Below, one piece after another: positions 17,284 through 25,505 of a stretch of 64,000 nt of DNA. The stretch comes from Planctomicrobium piriforme (GTDB lineage Bacteria; Planctomycetota; Planctomycetia; Planctomycetales; Planctomycetaceae): contig CAMATH010000001.1 in assembly GCA_945860955.1 (NCBI GenBank), forward strand, positions 62,001 through 126,000. The letters are read 5' to 3'. The translations under genes and the position numbers were made by a program. The notes beneath the pieces are model-generated. The model did no database searches. It was given only the letters and a program-made list of their open reading frames with translations, and was not told where the DNA came from. Within the stretch, counting starts at the first letter, position 1. Each line of letters starts with the position of its first letter.

Positions 17284-20214
17284 CTACTCCAGGTAGACGA
17301 ATTCGTTGCAGCAGAGCAGGACATGCGCCAGGTCGGTCCAGCCAGCGGCCGGATCCGCTTCACCACCTTGTGCGATCAACCGCCGGGCGATCTGCATTTC
17401 CGCCTCACTCGCGGGCCGACCGAACAACTGCTGGTACGCTGACTGAATTCGATGGGTTTCATTGGTGGAAGACTCGCGCAACCATCGCCCGGCAAGATGC
17501 TTTGCCTGGCCGAGAATGAACTCGTGATTCAGCAACAGCAGCGCCTGCGGAGCAACGGTGCTGACAACCCGTTTTTCCGTCGACGAATCGGGGTTGGCGG
17601 CGTCGAACAAGGTCGCGTAGCCACTGCGATCCCACCGGGCGGTTTGCACATACAACGATCGCTGGGGAATTGTCAGGTCGTCGCCAGCGGGGCCGCCGGC
17701 GCTGGGCTCCAAACGACCCGAGACAAACAGCAGCGAGTCGCGAATCGCCTCGGCCTCCAGTCGGCGGGGCGAAAACCGGGAGAGCCAGCGGTTTTCGGGA
17801 TCTCGTTCCACCCCCTCGGCCGTCCCCCGGCTCGATTGCTGATAGACCGCCGACGCCAGAATCCGCCGATGCAGCTTTTTCAGCGACCAGCCTTCCTCGA
17901 TGAATTTCGCCGCCAGCCAGTCGAGAAGTTCGGGATGACTGGGGGCCTCTCCCAACTTGCCAAAGTTGCTCGCAGTGCGAACGAGTCCTTCGCCGAAGTG
18001 CCACTGCCAGACCCGATTGACAATCACTCGTGCCGTCAGCGGGTTCCGTCGGGAGGCGACCCAGTCGGCCAATTCGCGCCGACCGCTCCCAACGGTGATC
18101 GCCGGCTGCGAATCGCCCGCCAAAATCCGGGGAAGCCGACGGGGAACGACCGGCCCCAAACGGGTGTAACTACCCCGGATATGAATCGGCACATCCTGGA
18201 TATTGGGGAAGAGCCCGCCGGGAGTTCCCCCCTCGGTCATGGCAATCGCCAACGGAATCGGCGTCGCGACCTCCCGCGACAATCGATCACGGGTCGCGAC
18301 CAGCTTCTTTCGGCCAGGATCCGAGTCGAGCGCATCCGCAGCATGTGCGGTCGCGGTCGACAATCGGAATCTGCCGATCGTGTGGGTGTCGGCGTGCCGC
18401 TGTTCGAGTTGAACTCGCAGCGGCGCACCGGCAGGAATCTTCACCTCCGCCGGGATGTCAAAGGTGATGAGATGGGGTTTGCCGACCTGGGGGGAAACGG
18501 CCCAGCCGGTTTCGGGTTTGTCGTCCAGCACCATCGCCGCTGGGAACCCCGCCTGTTCAAAATTCGCCTGCGGGTTGGTGAGTTTGACGGCATGCGGGGT
18601 CTCAACAGATCCGGGAACACCGTACGCCAGTGTAAAATTCGTCAGGACGAAATTCCCGTCACTCGCGCGACCGGGGCCACCCATGGGCAGATTCGTATCT
18701 GGCAGAACCTCCAGGCGGATCACACGCATCTCCCCTTCGGCCGGCGCGACCCCGCGGATTGCGTACGCGTCCTTGCCGTTTTTGCCCGAGACGGTCACCA
18801 CACCCTCCAGAGCGATTTCGCCCGATCCGCCGACTTCGCTTTCAAACGCCGTCGGGACCAGCGTGGTTCCCCCCTGGATTCGTAACTGGTATTTCAGACC
18901 GACGTCGATCGCTGCGATCTTCGCGTTCGTCTCTGCGAGCTGCCGTTCGATACCGCCGCGATGCTCCAATTCCGCCGGCGACAGCAGCGGGACGCGATTC
19001 ATCGTGTATTCGCCCCCCTTGACCCCCAGTTCTTTCAGAATGTGCGAACTGTAAAAAATGCCGGCGAGGGCGTAGTAATCCTCGGTGGAGATCGGGTCGA
19101 ATTTGTGATCGTGGCAACGGGCGCAGCCCAGAGTCAGCCCCAAGAACACCTTTCCGACGGTGTCGATGTTGTCGTCGGCCATATCGCTGACAATCTTCTC
19201 TTTGTCGGCGTCCCCCCGGTCCCAGACTCCGTTGGTCAGAAACGTCGTCGCCACCAGGCCGTCGGGATTGAATCGATCGCCCGTTGAAGTCGGCAGCACA
19301 TCTCCCGCGATCTGCAGCCGTGTGAATTCATCGAACGGCAAGTCGTCATTCAGCGATTTGACCACCCAGTCGCGATAGCGCCACGCTTCCGTGATTTCGC
19401 AACTGGCGGTGCGGGTCTTGGGATTGGAATCGTAGAAGTCCGCATAACGGACAACATCCAGCCAGTGCCGGGCCCAGCGTTCGCCGTACACGCGCGACGC
19501 CAGCAACCGATCAACCACTCGCGACCAGGCGTCGGGACGCTCGTCGGCGAGAAATTCGTCGACCTCTGCGGGGGTTGGCGGAAGCCCCGTCAGGTCGAAT
19601 GTCACCCGGCGCAGCAGCGGGCGTCGATCCGCCGGCGCGGTGGGTGCCAACTGCTGTTCCGACCACTTGGCGGCGAGGAACCGGTCAATCTCGGTCTGTG
19701 ACCAGCGCGGTTCGCCAGCAACAGGGGGTTCGATGACCTTGAGCGGCTGAAACGACCACCACGTGCGTGCCTCCTCCGCCGACATGCCGACGGTTCGTCC
19801 CGACTTGATGCGGGGATCGGGCGCGCCGCGTGACACCCATTCGACGAGCGTCGCGACTTCCGCATCAGTCAATCGTCCTCCGCCGTCCCGCGGGGGCATT
19901 TGCAGCGAGTCGTCCTCGTAACGGACCGCCGAAACCAGGAGACTTTCCTCCGGCTTCCCGGGGACAATGGGGGAACCGCTGTCACCCCCTTTCGACCAAC
20001 CGGACCGGGTATCGAGAGCCAGGCCGCCGCTGGTTTTGCCTTTGGCTGCGGAATGACATTTCTCACAACGGTCGGCGAGCAGAGGCCGGACCCGTTTTTC
20101 GAAGAATTCGGCATCGTCCTGGGCGAATGCGGTTGCCGTCACGCAACCCAGGAGACCGCACACGAAGAGGGTGGTGAGTCGTGCTGGCAGGAACCTGGGA
20201 ATTTGATGGGGCAT
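17284..20214 (-). CDS. PSCyt1-DUF1549-DUF1553 exported protein
   Basis: A 976-residue protein with a signal peptide (LTTLFVCGLLGCVTATAFA). A planctomycete cytochrome-type domain carries a CxxCH haem motif (Cys50, Cys53, His54 in DRCEKCHSAAKG). DUF1549 follows (DRFLAAKWSEQQLAP, LTGLPPTPAEVDEFL, RHWLDVVRYADFYD), with a CARCHDHKFDP site where a second CxxCH occurs. A central beta-rich region comes next, then C-terminal DUF1553 (NPLTARVIVNRVWQWHFGEG, ASNFGKLGEAPSHPELLDW). The role is unknown; a redox-linked periplasmic function has been suggested for the family. It is the first gene of a two-gene operon with the downstream DUF1501 protein. Confidence 0.94.
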   Translation of the reverse strand: MPHQIPRFLPARLTTLFVCGLLGCVTATAFAQDDAEFFEKRVRPLLADRCEKCHSAAKGKTSGGLALDTRSGWSKGGDSGSPIVPGKPEESLLVSAVRYEDDSLQMPPRDGGGRLTDAEVATLVEWVSRGAPDPRIKSGRTVGMSAEEARTWWSFQPLKVIEPPVAGEPRWSQTEIDRFLAAKWSEQQLAPTAPADRRPLLRRVTFDLTGLPPTPAEVDEFLADERPDAWSRVVDRLLASRVYGERWARHWLDVVRYADFYDSNPKTRTASCEITEAWRYRDWVVKSLNDDLPFDEFTRLQIAGDVLPTSTGDRFNPDGLVATTFLTNGVWDRGDADKEKIVSDMADDNIDTVGKVFLGLTLGCARCHDHKFDPISTEDYYALAGIFYSSHILKELGVKGGEYTMNRVPLLSPAELEHRGGIERQLAETNAKIAAIDVGLKYQLRIQGGTTLVPTAFESEVGGSGEIALEGVVTVSGKNGKDAYAIRGVAPAEGEMRVIRLEVLPDTNLPMGGPGRASDGNFVLTNFTLAYGVPGSVETPHAVKLTNPQANFEQAGFPAAMVLDDKPETGWAVSPQVGKPHLITFDIPAEVKIPAGAPLRVQLEQRHADTHTIGRFRLSTATAHAADALDSDPGRKKLVATRDRLSREVATPIPLAIAMTEGGTPGGLFPNIQDVPIHIRGSYTRLGPVVPRRLPRILAGDSQPAITVGSGRRELADWVASRRNPLTARVIVNRVWQWHFGEGLVRTASNFGKLGEAPSHPELLDWLAAKFIEEGWSLKKLHRRILASAVYQQSSRGTAEGVERDPENRWLSRFSPRRLEAEAIRDSLLFVSGRLEPSAGGPAGDDLTIPQRSLYVQTARWDRSGYATLFDAANPDSSTEKRVVSTVAPQALLLLNHEFILGQAKHLAGRWLRESSTNETHRIQSAYQQLFGRPASEAEMQIARRLIAQGGEADPAAGWTDLAHVLLCCNEFVYLE

Positions 20215-20412
20215 GATGGCGGTCGCCCTGAGGGGGCGGCGGGCAGGGGGCTGACGCCGCCCCGCTCGCCTCGGTTGTTCGAATCAGATTTTTCTCTGAC
20301 CAGAGTCTTCTCCGTATTTTTACAATGACGTGGATTGGCCGCCACGGTAGCCGAATTCATTGTCGGAACCAGTCTGCAGGACTGAGTTCCGCGCTCCCAA
20401 AATCTATCCACG

Positions 20413-20459
20413 CCAAAAGAAAAACAGTGGTGGACAGTTCAAAAAACCGTCCACCACTG
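20413..20459 (-). terminator. Rho-independent terminator of the DEAD-box helicase gene
   Basis: On the minus strand an 11-bp stem (20449-20459 with 20425-20435; CAGTGGTGGAC/GTCCACCACTG) is followed by a T-rich tract, TTTTTCTTTT. It begins about 50 bases after the helicase stop at 20511. Confidence 0.92.
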
Positions 20460-20510
20460 CTGAAGTTCCGTTTTCAACCGATCGCAATAGCGTGGCGACC
20501 GGCGCGGTGG

Positions 20511-22073
20511 TTAACTGCGACCACGACCACGAGCCCGGCGGTTTCCCCCACCCTTACGGGGAGGTGCTTTGCGGGGACCACTTCCTTCAGTTGTCGCGGC
20601 CGCGCCGGCCGTGCGGCCGTTCCAGTGTGACGTGCGCCCTGCGGGAGATCCTCCCGAATGCGAGGCCGACTGTCCAGCCGCCACAGGGCGACGTTCGCGA
20701 GGACCGGAAGAGTGCGAACCAACACGGGGGGCCCCCGAAGGCCCGCCGCCTGGACCACCCGCGGGACGTCGGCGACGGCGACGCTTGCCGGCACCTTCGC
20801 CCGACTCGTTCGCTCCGGTCAGATCGGAAGGAGCGCGGTCCCGAACCGGGCGATGCACTTCCACACCCGACCCAAAATCGACTTCGTCTTCCGCATGAAT
20901 CTCGGAGAAGACTTCCTCGGCTTCCGGTGACGCGACCGGGTGATTCGGCAGATTCTGGCAGACCGGAATCGGCTTCTTCATCAGGCGTTCGATCGCCTTC
21001 AGCATCGAGCGCTCAGCCGGGTCGCAGAATGCGATCGCCTGGCCGGTCGAACCAGCGCGGCCCGTACGGCCGATGCGATGGACGTAGGTTTCCGGTTCGT
21101 GCGGCAGGTCGAAGTTGAAGACGTGGGAGATGTCGTCGACGTCGATTCCCCGCGCCGCCAAGTCCGTTGCCACCAGCACCCGCAGCTTGCCTGTCCGGAA
21201 CCGTTCCAGCGTGCGCTGACGGGCGTTCTGGCTCTTGTTGCCGTGAATCGCGTCGGCACGGATGCCGTATTGCAACAACTGCCGGGTGATCCGGTCGGCA
21301 CCATGCTTGGTACGGGAGAAGACGATCGATCGGCTGACACCCGGGGTCTTCAGGAACCCTGCGAGCAGCGTAATCTTCTTGGGCTTCTGAACGAAGCAGA
21401 TCGACTGTTCGATCAGTTCGGTCGTCGCCTTGACAGGAGCGATTTCGACCCGGACCGGATTGTGGAGCAGATCGTCGGCGAGCTTCCGCACTTCGGGAGG
21501 CATGGTCGCCGAAAAGAACAGCGTCTGACGCGTCTTGGGGATCTTGGCGATGACGCGACGAATATCGGGCAGGAACCCGATGTCGAGCATGCGGTCGGCC
21601 TCGTCCAGAACGAATATCTGCAGGTGCCGCAGATCGATGTAGCCTTGCTCCATCAGGTCGTTCAGACGACCGGGAGTGGCGATGAGAATATCGACACCCC
21701 GCTTGAGCGCCTGAACCTGAGCGCCTTGACCAACGCCGCCAAACACTACAGTGCTGCGCAGAGTGGTATTGCGCCCGTATGAGGCGAAGCTTTCGCTGAT
21801 TTGCAGGGCGAGTTCCCGCGTGGGAGCGAGAACCAGCACGCGGATTTTGCGACCGGCCCCGGCGGGGGGATTTCCATCGGCAGTCAACCGGTGCAGAATC
21901 GGCAGCGCGAACGCCGCCGTCTTACCGGTACCGGTCTGGGCGCAACCGAGTAAATCGGTTCCCGCCACAACATGCGGTATGGACTGTGCCTGGATGGGAG
22001 TCGGAGTGGTGTAACCTTCGGAAGTGACAGCGCGCAGAATGGGCTCAGATAGCCCGAGAGCAGAGAATGACAT
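20511..22073 (-). CDS. DEAD-box ATP-dependent RNA helicase (RhlE-like)
   Basis: A 520-residue RNA-unwinding ATPase. Motifs in order: Q motif GYTTPTPIQAQSIP, Walker A AQTGTGKT (residues 45-52), PTRELA, TPGRL, DEAD, SAT, IVFSRTK, ATDLAARGIDV and HRIGRTGRAG. The last 130 or so residues form a low-complexity basic, Gly- and Pro-rich tail (KRRRRRRPAGGPGGG) that probably binds RNA, as in RhlE/CsdA-type helicases. The start at 22073 (MSFSALGLSEPILRAV) fits the family; the frame is open upstream but would overlap the divergent gene at 22452. A strong intrinsic terminator follows. Confidence 0.95.
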   Translation of the reverse strand: MSFSALGLSEPILRAVTSEGYTTPTPIQAQSIPHVVAGTDLLGCAQTGTGKTAAFALPILHRLTADGNPPAGAGRKIRVLVLAPTRELALQISESFASYGRNTTLRSTVVFGGVGQGAQVQALKRGVDILIATPGRLNDLMEQGYIDLRHLQIFVLDEADRMLDIGFLPDIRRVIAKIPKTRQTLFFSATMPPEVRKLADDLLHNPVRVEIAPVKATTELIEQSICFVQKPKKITLLAGFLKTPGVSRSIVFSRTKHGADRITRQLLQYGIRADAIHGNKSQNARQRTLERFRTGKLRVLVATDLAARGIDVDDISHVFNFDLPHEPETYVHRIGRTGRAGSTGQAIAFCDPAERSMLKAIERLMKKPIPVCQNLPNHPVASPEAEEVFSEIHAEDEVDFGSGVEVHRPVRDRAPSDLTGANESGEGAGKRRRRRRPAGGPGGGPSGAPRVGSHSSGPRERRPVAAGQSASHSGGSPAGRTSHWNGRTAGAAATTEGSGPRKAPPRKGGGNRRARGRGRS

Positions 22074-22451
22074 TCGTGTCTCGTGGGGATTCCAGGACCG
22101 AATGTCACAAACGCGAACTGCGTTCGAAGAAACGCCATTGGACCTGGCACTTATCCAACGGCCGTAGCGCAGAGGATTGAAGTACCAAAAGAATAACAAG
22201 CTGACGGGGAAAGTCCAGCCCGAATCGAAAGTCGCGGTGAACTGGCGGTCGTCCGGGGGGGGAATTTCGTCGCGAAAACGCGACTGTGCGATTAATAACG
22301 TGGATCCTGAACCCCGTCTGTGGTTTAATTCTTGCAGCACACCGTTCCTGTCCACTCCCCGGCGAGTCGGTCCATTGCTCGCCGAGCGGGCGTCTGCGGG
22401 AGGCTTGCCGAGTCCTACCCGACATTCGTTTCGAAACCGGAGACCGTCGTC
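22074..22451. promoter_or_regulatory. Divergent region between the helicase and beta-helix genes
   Basis: About 380 bases that must hold two divergent promoters and possibly a long helicase leader, as cold-responsive DEAD-box genes often have. I could not identify specific boxes or a defined structure. Confidence 0.35.
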
Positions 22452-23807
22452 ATGACTGAACCCGCCCATCACTCGACAACACGCCGGGGTTTTCTCCAAT
22501 GGTCGGCCGCGACGATCGCGCTCGCCGCCGGCCGCCTACCCGCCGACGACGAGCCAGGTCGCCCCACGGTCGAAAACCCCCGGGCGACTTCGGGAGACGA
22601 AGTGCATGAGCCGAACTGGGAAGAACGGCTCACCTTGACGGTTGGTCCCAAAGAGGCCGATCTGGTGGGGTCGACCGAGAAGGTGATTCAGGCGGCGGTC
22701 GATTCGGTTGCCCGCTGGGGGGGCGGAACGGTGCGCATTCTTCCCGGGAAATTCGTGTTTCGCAACGCGGTGTATCTGCCGTCGAAAGTGCGAATTCTCG
22801 GGACGGGTGCCGACACGCAAATCATCAAGGCCCCGTCGGTGAAGGCCAAGCTCGCCGCCGACTCGGACTGGTACGACCAGGAAATCACACTCGCCGACGC
22901 CAAGGGGTTTCAGGTGGGGGATGGAATCTGCCTGCGGTCGAAGAACCCGCACCATACGGGAAGCAACGTAGCGAAACGGACGCTGGTCGCCCGCTCGGGA
23001 AACCGCTTCAAGCTCGACAAACCGTTGCGGGAGAATTTCTGGGAGATGGGTGAGCCAACCGTCGCGACACTCTTTCCGCTCTTCTCAGGCGAATACAGCA
23101 ACCACATCGTCATCGAGAATTTGGTGATCGACGGTAACAAAGCGGAAAGCGAGAATCTCGACGGAAACTACGCCGGCTGCATCTTTCTCCAGGATTGTCA
23201 CACGGTGCAGATTCGGGGTGTCGAAGCCCGCAATTCCAATGGCGACGGCATCAGTTGGCAGATCTGCCACGATGTCGTCGTCGAAAACTGCCACAGTCAC
23301 GACAATGTCGGACTGGGACTGCACCCGGGTTCTGGTTCGCAACGCCCCGTAATGCGCGGCAACACACTCGAACGAAATGACATCGGCGTCTTCTTCTGTT
23401 GGGGCGTGAAGTTCGGTCTCGCGGAAAAGAACATCATCCGCGACAACAGCGGTTATGGTGTCTCGATCGGTCACCGCGACAACAACAATCTGGTGCGGGA
23501 CAACGAAATCCTAGGGAGTGGCAAATCGGGAGTGTTGTTCCGCCCCGAGCGTGGCAAGGCGTTCGCCGGCCATCGCAACCGGATTGAAAAGAACCGCATT
23601 GTCAACAGTGGACCCGACGACGGGGTGGCGATCGACGTGCAGGGGGAAACCGAATCGATCGTGCTGGAACGGAACGAAATTCGCGAGACCCGGCAACCAA
23701 TGCGCCGCGTCGGTATCCGCATTGGTCAACAGACACGCGATGTGCGACTGGTCGAAAACACCATCGTCGGCGTCGCCCAAGCGGTCGACGACCGGCACGG
23801 GACCTAG
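22452..23807 (+). CDS. Exported right-handed parallel beta-helix protein
   Basis: A 451-residue protein with a twin-arginine leader (TTRRGFLQWSAATIALAAG). From about residue 75 it shows the pectate-lyase-like beta-helix pattern: GGGTVRILPGKFVF, then coils rich in N-x-I-x-x-N units such as IVIENLVIDGNK, VVVENCHSHDNVGLG, NTLERNDIGVFF and NRIEKNRIVNSG. Such folds are usual in polysaccharide lyases and epimerases; no catalytic residues can be assigned, so the substrate is unknown. The start at 22452 is chosen for the Tat signal. It is divergent from the helicase. Confidence 0.85.
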   Translation: MTEPAHHSTTRRGFLQWSAATIALAAGRLPADDEPGRPTVENPRATSGDEVHEPNWEERLTLTVGPKEADLVGSTEKVIQAAVDSVARWGGGTVRILPGKFVFRNAVYLPSKVRILGTGADTQIIKAPSVKAKLAADSDWYDQEITLADAKGFQVGDGICLRSKNPHHTGSNVAKRTLVARSGNRFKLDKPLRENFWEMGEPTVATLFPLFSGEYSNHIVIENLVIDGNKAESENLDGNYAGCIFLQDCHTVQIRGVEARNSNGDGISWQICHDVVVENCHSHDNVGLGLHPGSGSQRPVMRGNTLERNDIGVFFCWGVKFGLAEKNIIRDNSGYGVSIGHRDNNNLVRDNEILGSGKSGVLFRPERGKAFAGHRNRIEKNRIVNSGPDDGVAIDVQGETESIVLERNEIRETRQPMRRVGIRIGQQTRDVRLVENTIVGVAQAVDDRHGT

Positions 23808-23905
23808 AACCTACGTCCCGCTCTGTTTCTCATCACGCGGGGTCGACCTGACGCTGGAGGGGCTGCCCCACCGGATCCGCAGCGAGGCAGGGCAGAGGAT
23901 CAGAA

Positions 23906-24156
23906 TCAATGCTTCGGCACTTTGATCTCAATGCCGTACCGCGGGGCGATCTCCAGCAGTTTGTCAATTTCGGCCTTCGACGGCGGGGGAGCGGTTGTCG
24001 CCCCTTGTGGAGCCGGGACGCCGAATTCAAAGAACATTTTCTCCAGACCCGCCGGCGCGACCGAGATCAGCATTCGGGCCGGTTTGTCGCTTTCGTTCTT
24101 AAACGCGTGCGGCGTCCCGACCGGCATGTTCATCACCAATCGGCTTTCTTCGTCTT
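23906..24156 (-). pseudogene. Cupin-domain protein, C-terminal remnant
   Basis: The minus-strand frame reads EESRLVMNMPVGTPHAFKN, then ARMLISVAPAGLEKMFFEFG and IDKLLEIAPRYGIEI, which is the second half of a small cupin (the GTPHAFKN motif 2 plus the helical tail). The first half, with the HxHxxxxE metal-binding motif 1, is missing: upstream the frame only continues with unrelated sequence to an in-frame TAA. No ATG precedes the homologous part. I read it as a 5'-truncated gene about half its normal length. Confidence 0.65.
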
Positions 24157-24267
24157 GAGGGACTTGCGTTGGGAAGTGGGTTGAATCGCGGTTACAATTC
24201 CGCGGGCCATCTTACCGTTTGTCGGACTACGGCTCATGCTTCATCGCGGACGAGATTGAGGACTTTG

Positions 24268-24580
24268 ATGTTGTCGCTGCAAAAACCGTCTGTGGAATCC
24301 GTTCGTCGTTTCTTGACGGAACAGTCGGCGCTGGATTTCAGCTATTCCGCGGTCGGAGCGACTGCAACAACGCCGCCCGCTGGGTATGTCGTTGATCGGC
24401 CCCGGGTCAAGCTGGGGGGGGAGGTGAATCGGGTTGAGGCCAATACCGGAAGAACGCCCCGGAATGCCTGGTGGCAGCGAAAGTGAAACTCGAGAGTCGG
24501 GTTTCTCGGCGGGCGCGCTCGACCGCAAGGCTGGCGATCAACCGGTGCAGGAAGCGCTCCGCGATCGGCCCAGCACCTCG
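24268..24580 (+). pseudogene. DUF1990 protein gene, internally deleted and frameshifted
   Basis: The plus strand from the ATG at 24268 reads SVESVRRFLTEQSALDFSYS, then AVGATATTPPAGYVVDR and RVKLG, the well-known start of DUF1990 proteins (about 50 residues). The match stops at a run of eight to nine G residues near 24413-24422. Short, frame-shifted echoes of later parts follow: PEERPGMPGGSESE recalls the TLPGHxxxGEE block, and SRRARSTARLAINRCRKR recalls the C-terminal SRPR...LARLGYP...RLQKR segment. The middle of the protein is missing. The N-terminal match is strong; the later echoes are tentative. Confidence 0.6.
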
Positions 24581-24696
24581 TACCGCTCGCGCAACATCGC
24601 GACCTGGTGTCGAGCCGATTCTGCCTGCAGCCACTTTTCGGTCAATTCATTCAGATACGCCCATGAGAGAACCGTCCGACCATTCAACAAGTTCAT
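24538..24696 (-). CDS. Possible 52-residue hypothetical protein
   Basis: From the ATG at 24696 the minus strand encodes 52 residues containing TVLSWAYLNELTEKWLQAES and RHQVAMLRERYEVLG, a plausible amphipathic helix pair with balanced composition, unlike the Arg/Pro-rich noise frames around it. There is no good ribosome binding site at the right distance, and the 3' end overlaps the DUF1990 remnant on the other strand. I do not recognise a family. It may be a small real gene or chance. Confidence 0.3.
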   Translation of the reverse strand: MNLLNGRTVLSWAYLNELTEKWLQAESARHQVAMLRERYEVLGRSRSASCTG

Positions 24697-24751
24697 TGTC
24701 GGCTTGTTCGTCCCCTCGCTGGCACCATGCGGCGTCGGATTCATCTGCCGA

Positions 24752-24790
24752 CGGCCGGCTCGCTTGGGGGTTTGCGCCCGCCCTGAGTGC
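24752..24790 (+). repeat. Dispersed intergenic repeat, copy B
   Basis: Begins CGGCCGGCTCGCTTG and ends CCCTGAGTGC; it matches copy A at 15797-15834 with few differences. It lies between the decay zone and the 3' end of the pseudouridine synthase gene. Confidence 0.65.
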
Positions 24791-24820
24791 GCCGATTGAC
24801 GGAGTTCGCACAACGGGCCG

Positions 24821-24843
24821 CGCACTCGGAGAGTGCGGGCTAC
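24821..24843 (-). repeat. GTAG-hairpin repeat, copy 3, at the 3' end of the rluA-type gene
   Basis: CGCACTC (24821-24827) and GAGTGCG (24831-24837) form a perfect 7-bp stem with a 3-base loop. On the minus strand it reads GTAGCCCGCACTCTCC and onward, starting 8 bases after the pseudouridine synthase stop. It shares the GTAG box, stem core and position with the copy after mfnB. Confidence 0.7.
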
Positions 24844-24851
24844 ATTCCGTC

Positions 24852-25505
24852 TCAGAACCAATTTGCCGGCAGCGGCGAATTCACTTCCATCCGTTCGTCC
24901 CGCGTCGGATGCTGGAACGCGAGCGAAGTCGCGTGCAACGCGATGCACCCCTCATGGAACGGCACCCGCGAGCCGTACTTGCCATCCCCCACGATCGGCA
25001 ATCCCCGTGCCGCGAGCTGCGCCCGGATCTGGTGACTTCGCCCCGTGATGGGTGTCACTTCCAGCAACACACGTGACCCGATCTGCCGCAGCCGTCGGCA
25101 ACGCAGCAGACTCTCCCGGGCGTTCGGCGTTCCCTCGGCGACACATTGAACCGTGTTCGTCTGCTCGTTCTTGAACAGCCAGTCGCGCCACTCGACCTGC
25201 TCTCCCTCGAGTTTTCCCGTCACGAGCGTCTGGTACTTCTTCTCCACCGTCCCCAGTCGGAACTGCTCGGAAAGACGTGCCGCCCCTTTGCTAGTGCGGG
25301 CGAATAGCACAACCCCTGACACCGGTCGATCGAGCCGATGGACCACACCGACGAACACATTACCCGGCTTGGAATACTTCTCCCGCAAATAGTCGCGGGC
25401 CAGATCGACCAGCGTGGTATCCCCCGTTTCATCCCCCATGGTCAACAACCGGGCTGGCTTCACGACTGCCAGGCAATGGTTGTCTTCATACAGCACGGTC
25501 AGCAT
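24852..25505 (-). CDS. RluA-family RNA pseudouridine synthase
   Basis: A 217-residue enzyme converting uridine to pseudouridine in rRNA or tRNA. The catalytic motif HRLDR (residues 56-60, Asp59) is present, with EDNHCLAVVKPARLL before it and the C-terminal TPITGRSHQIRAQL and LPIVGDGKYG blocks. There is no S4 domain, so it is a short RluA/TruC-like member; the target base cannot be assigned. Its ATG overlaps the 3' end of truD by 7 bases, making it the last gene of the minus-strand operon. A GTAG-hairpin repeat follows the stop. Confidence 0.93.
   Translation of the reverse strand: MLTVLYEDNHCLAVVKPARLLTMGDETGDTTLVDLARDYLREKYSKPGNVFVGVVHRLDRPVSGVVLFARTSKGAARLSEQFRLGTVEKKYQTLVTGKLEGEQVEWRDWLFKNEQTNTVQCVAEGTPNARESLLRCRRLRQIGSRVLLEVTPITGRSHQIRAQLAARGLPIVGDGKYGSRVPFHEGCIALHATSLAFQHPTRDERMEVNSPLPANWF

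Noticed and set aside
24434-25076. Plus-strand open frames covering 24434-24799 and 24471-25076
   Set aside because: Low-complexity Arg/Ser/Pro sequence crossing the repeats and the 3' part of the pseudouridine synthase; only short stretches echo DUF1990.
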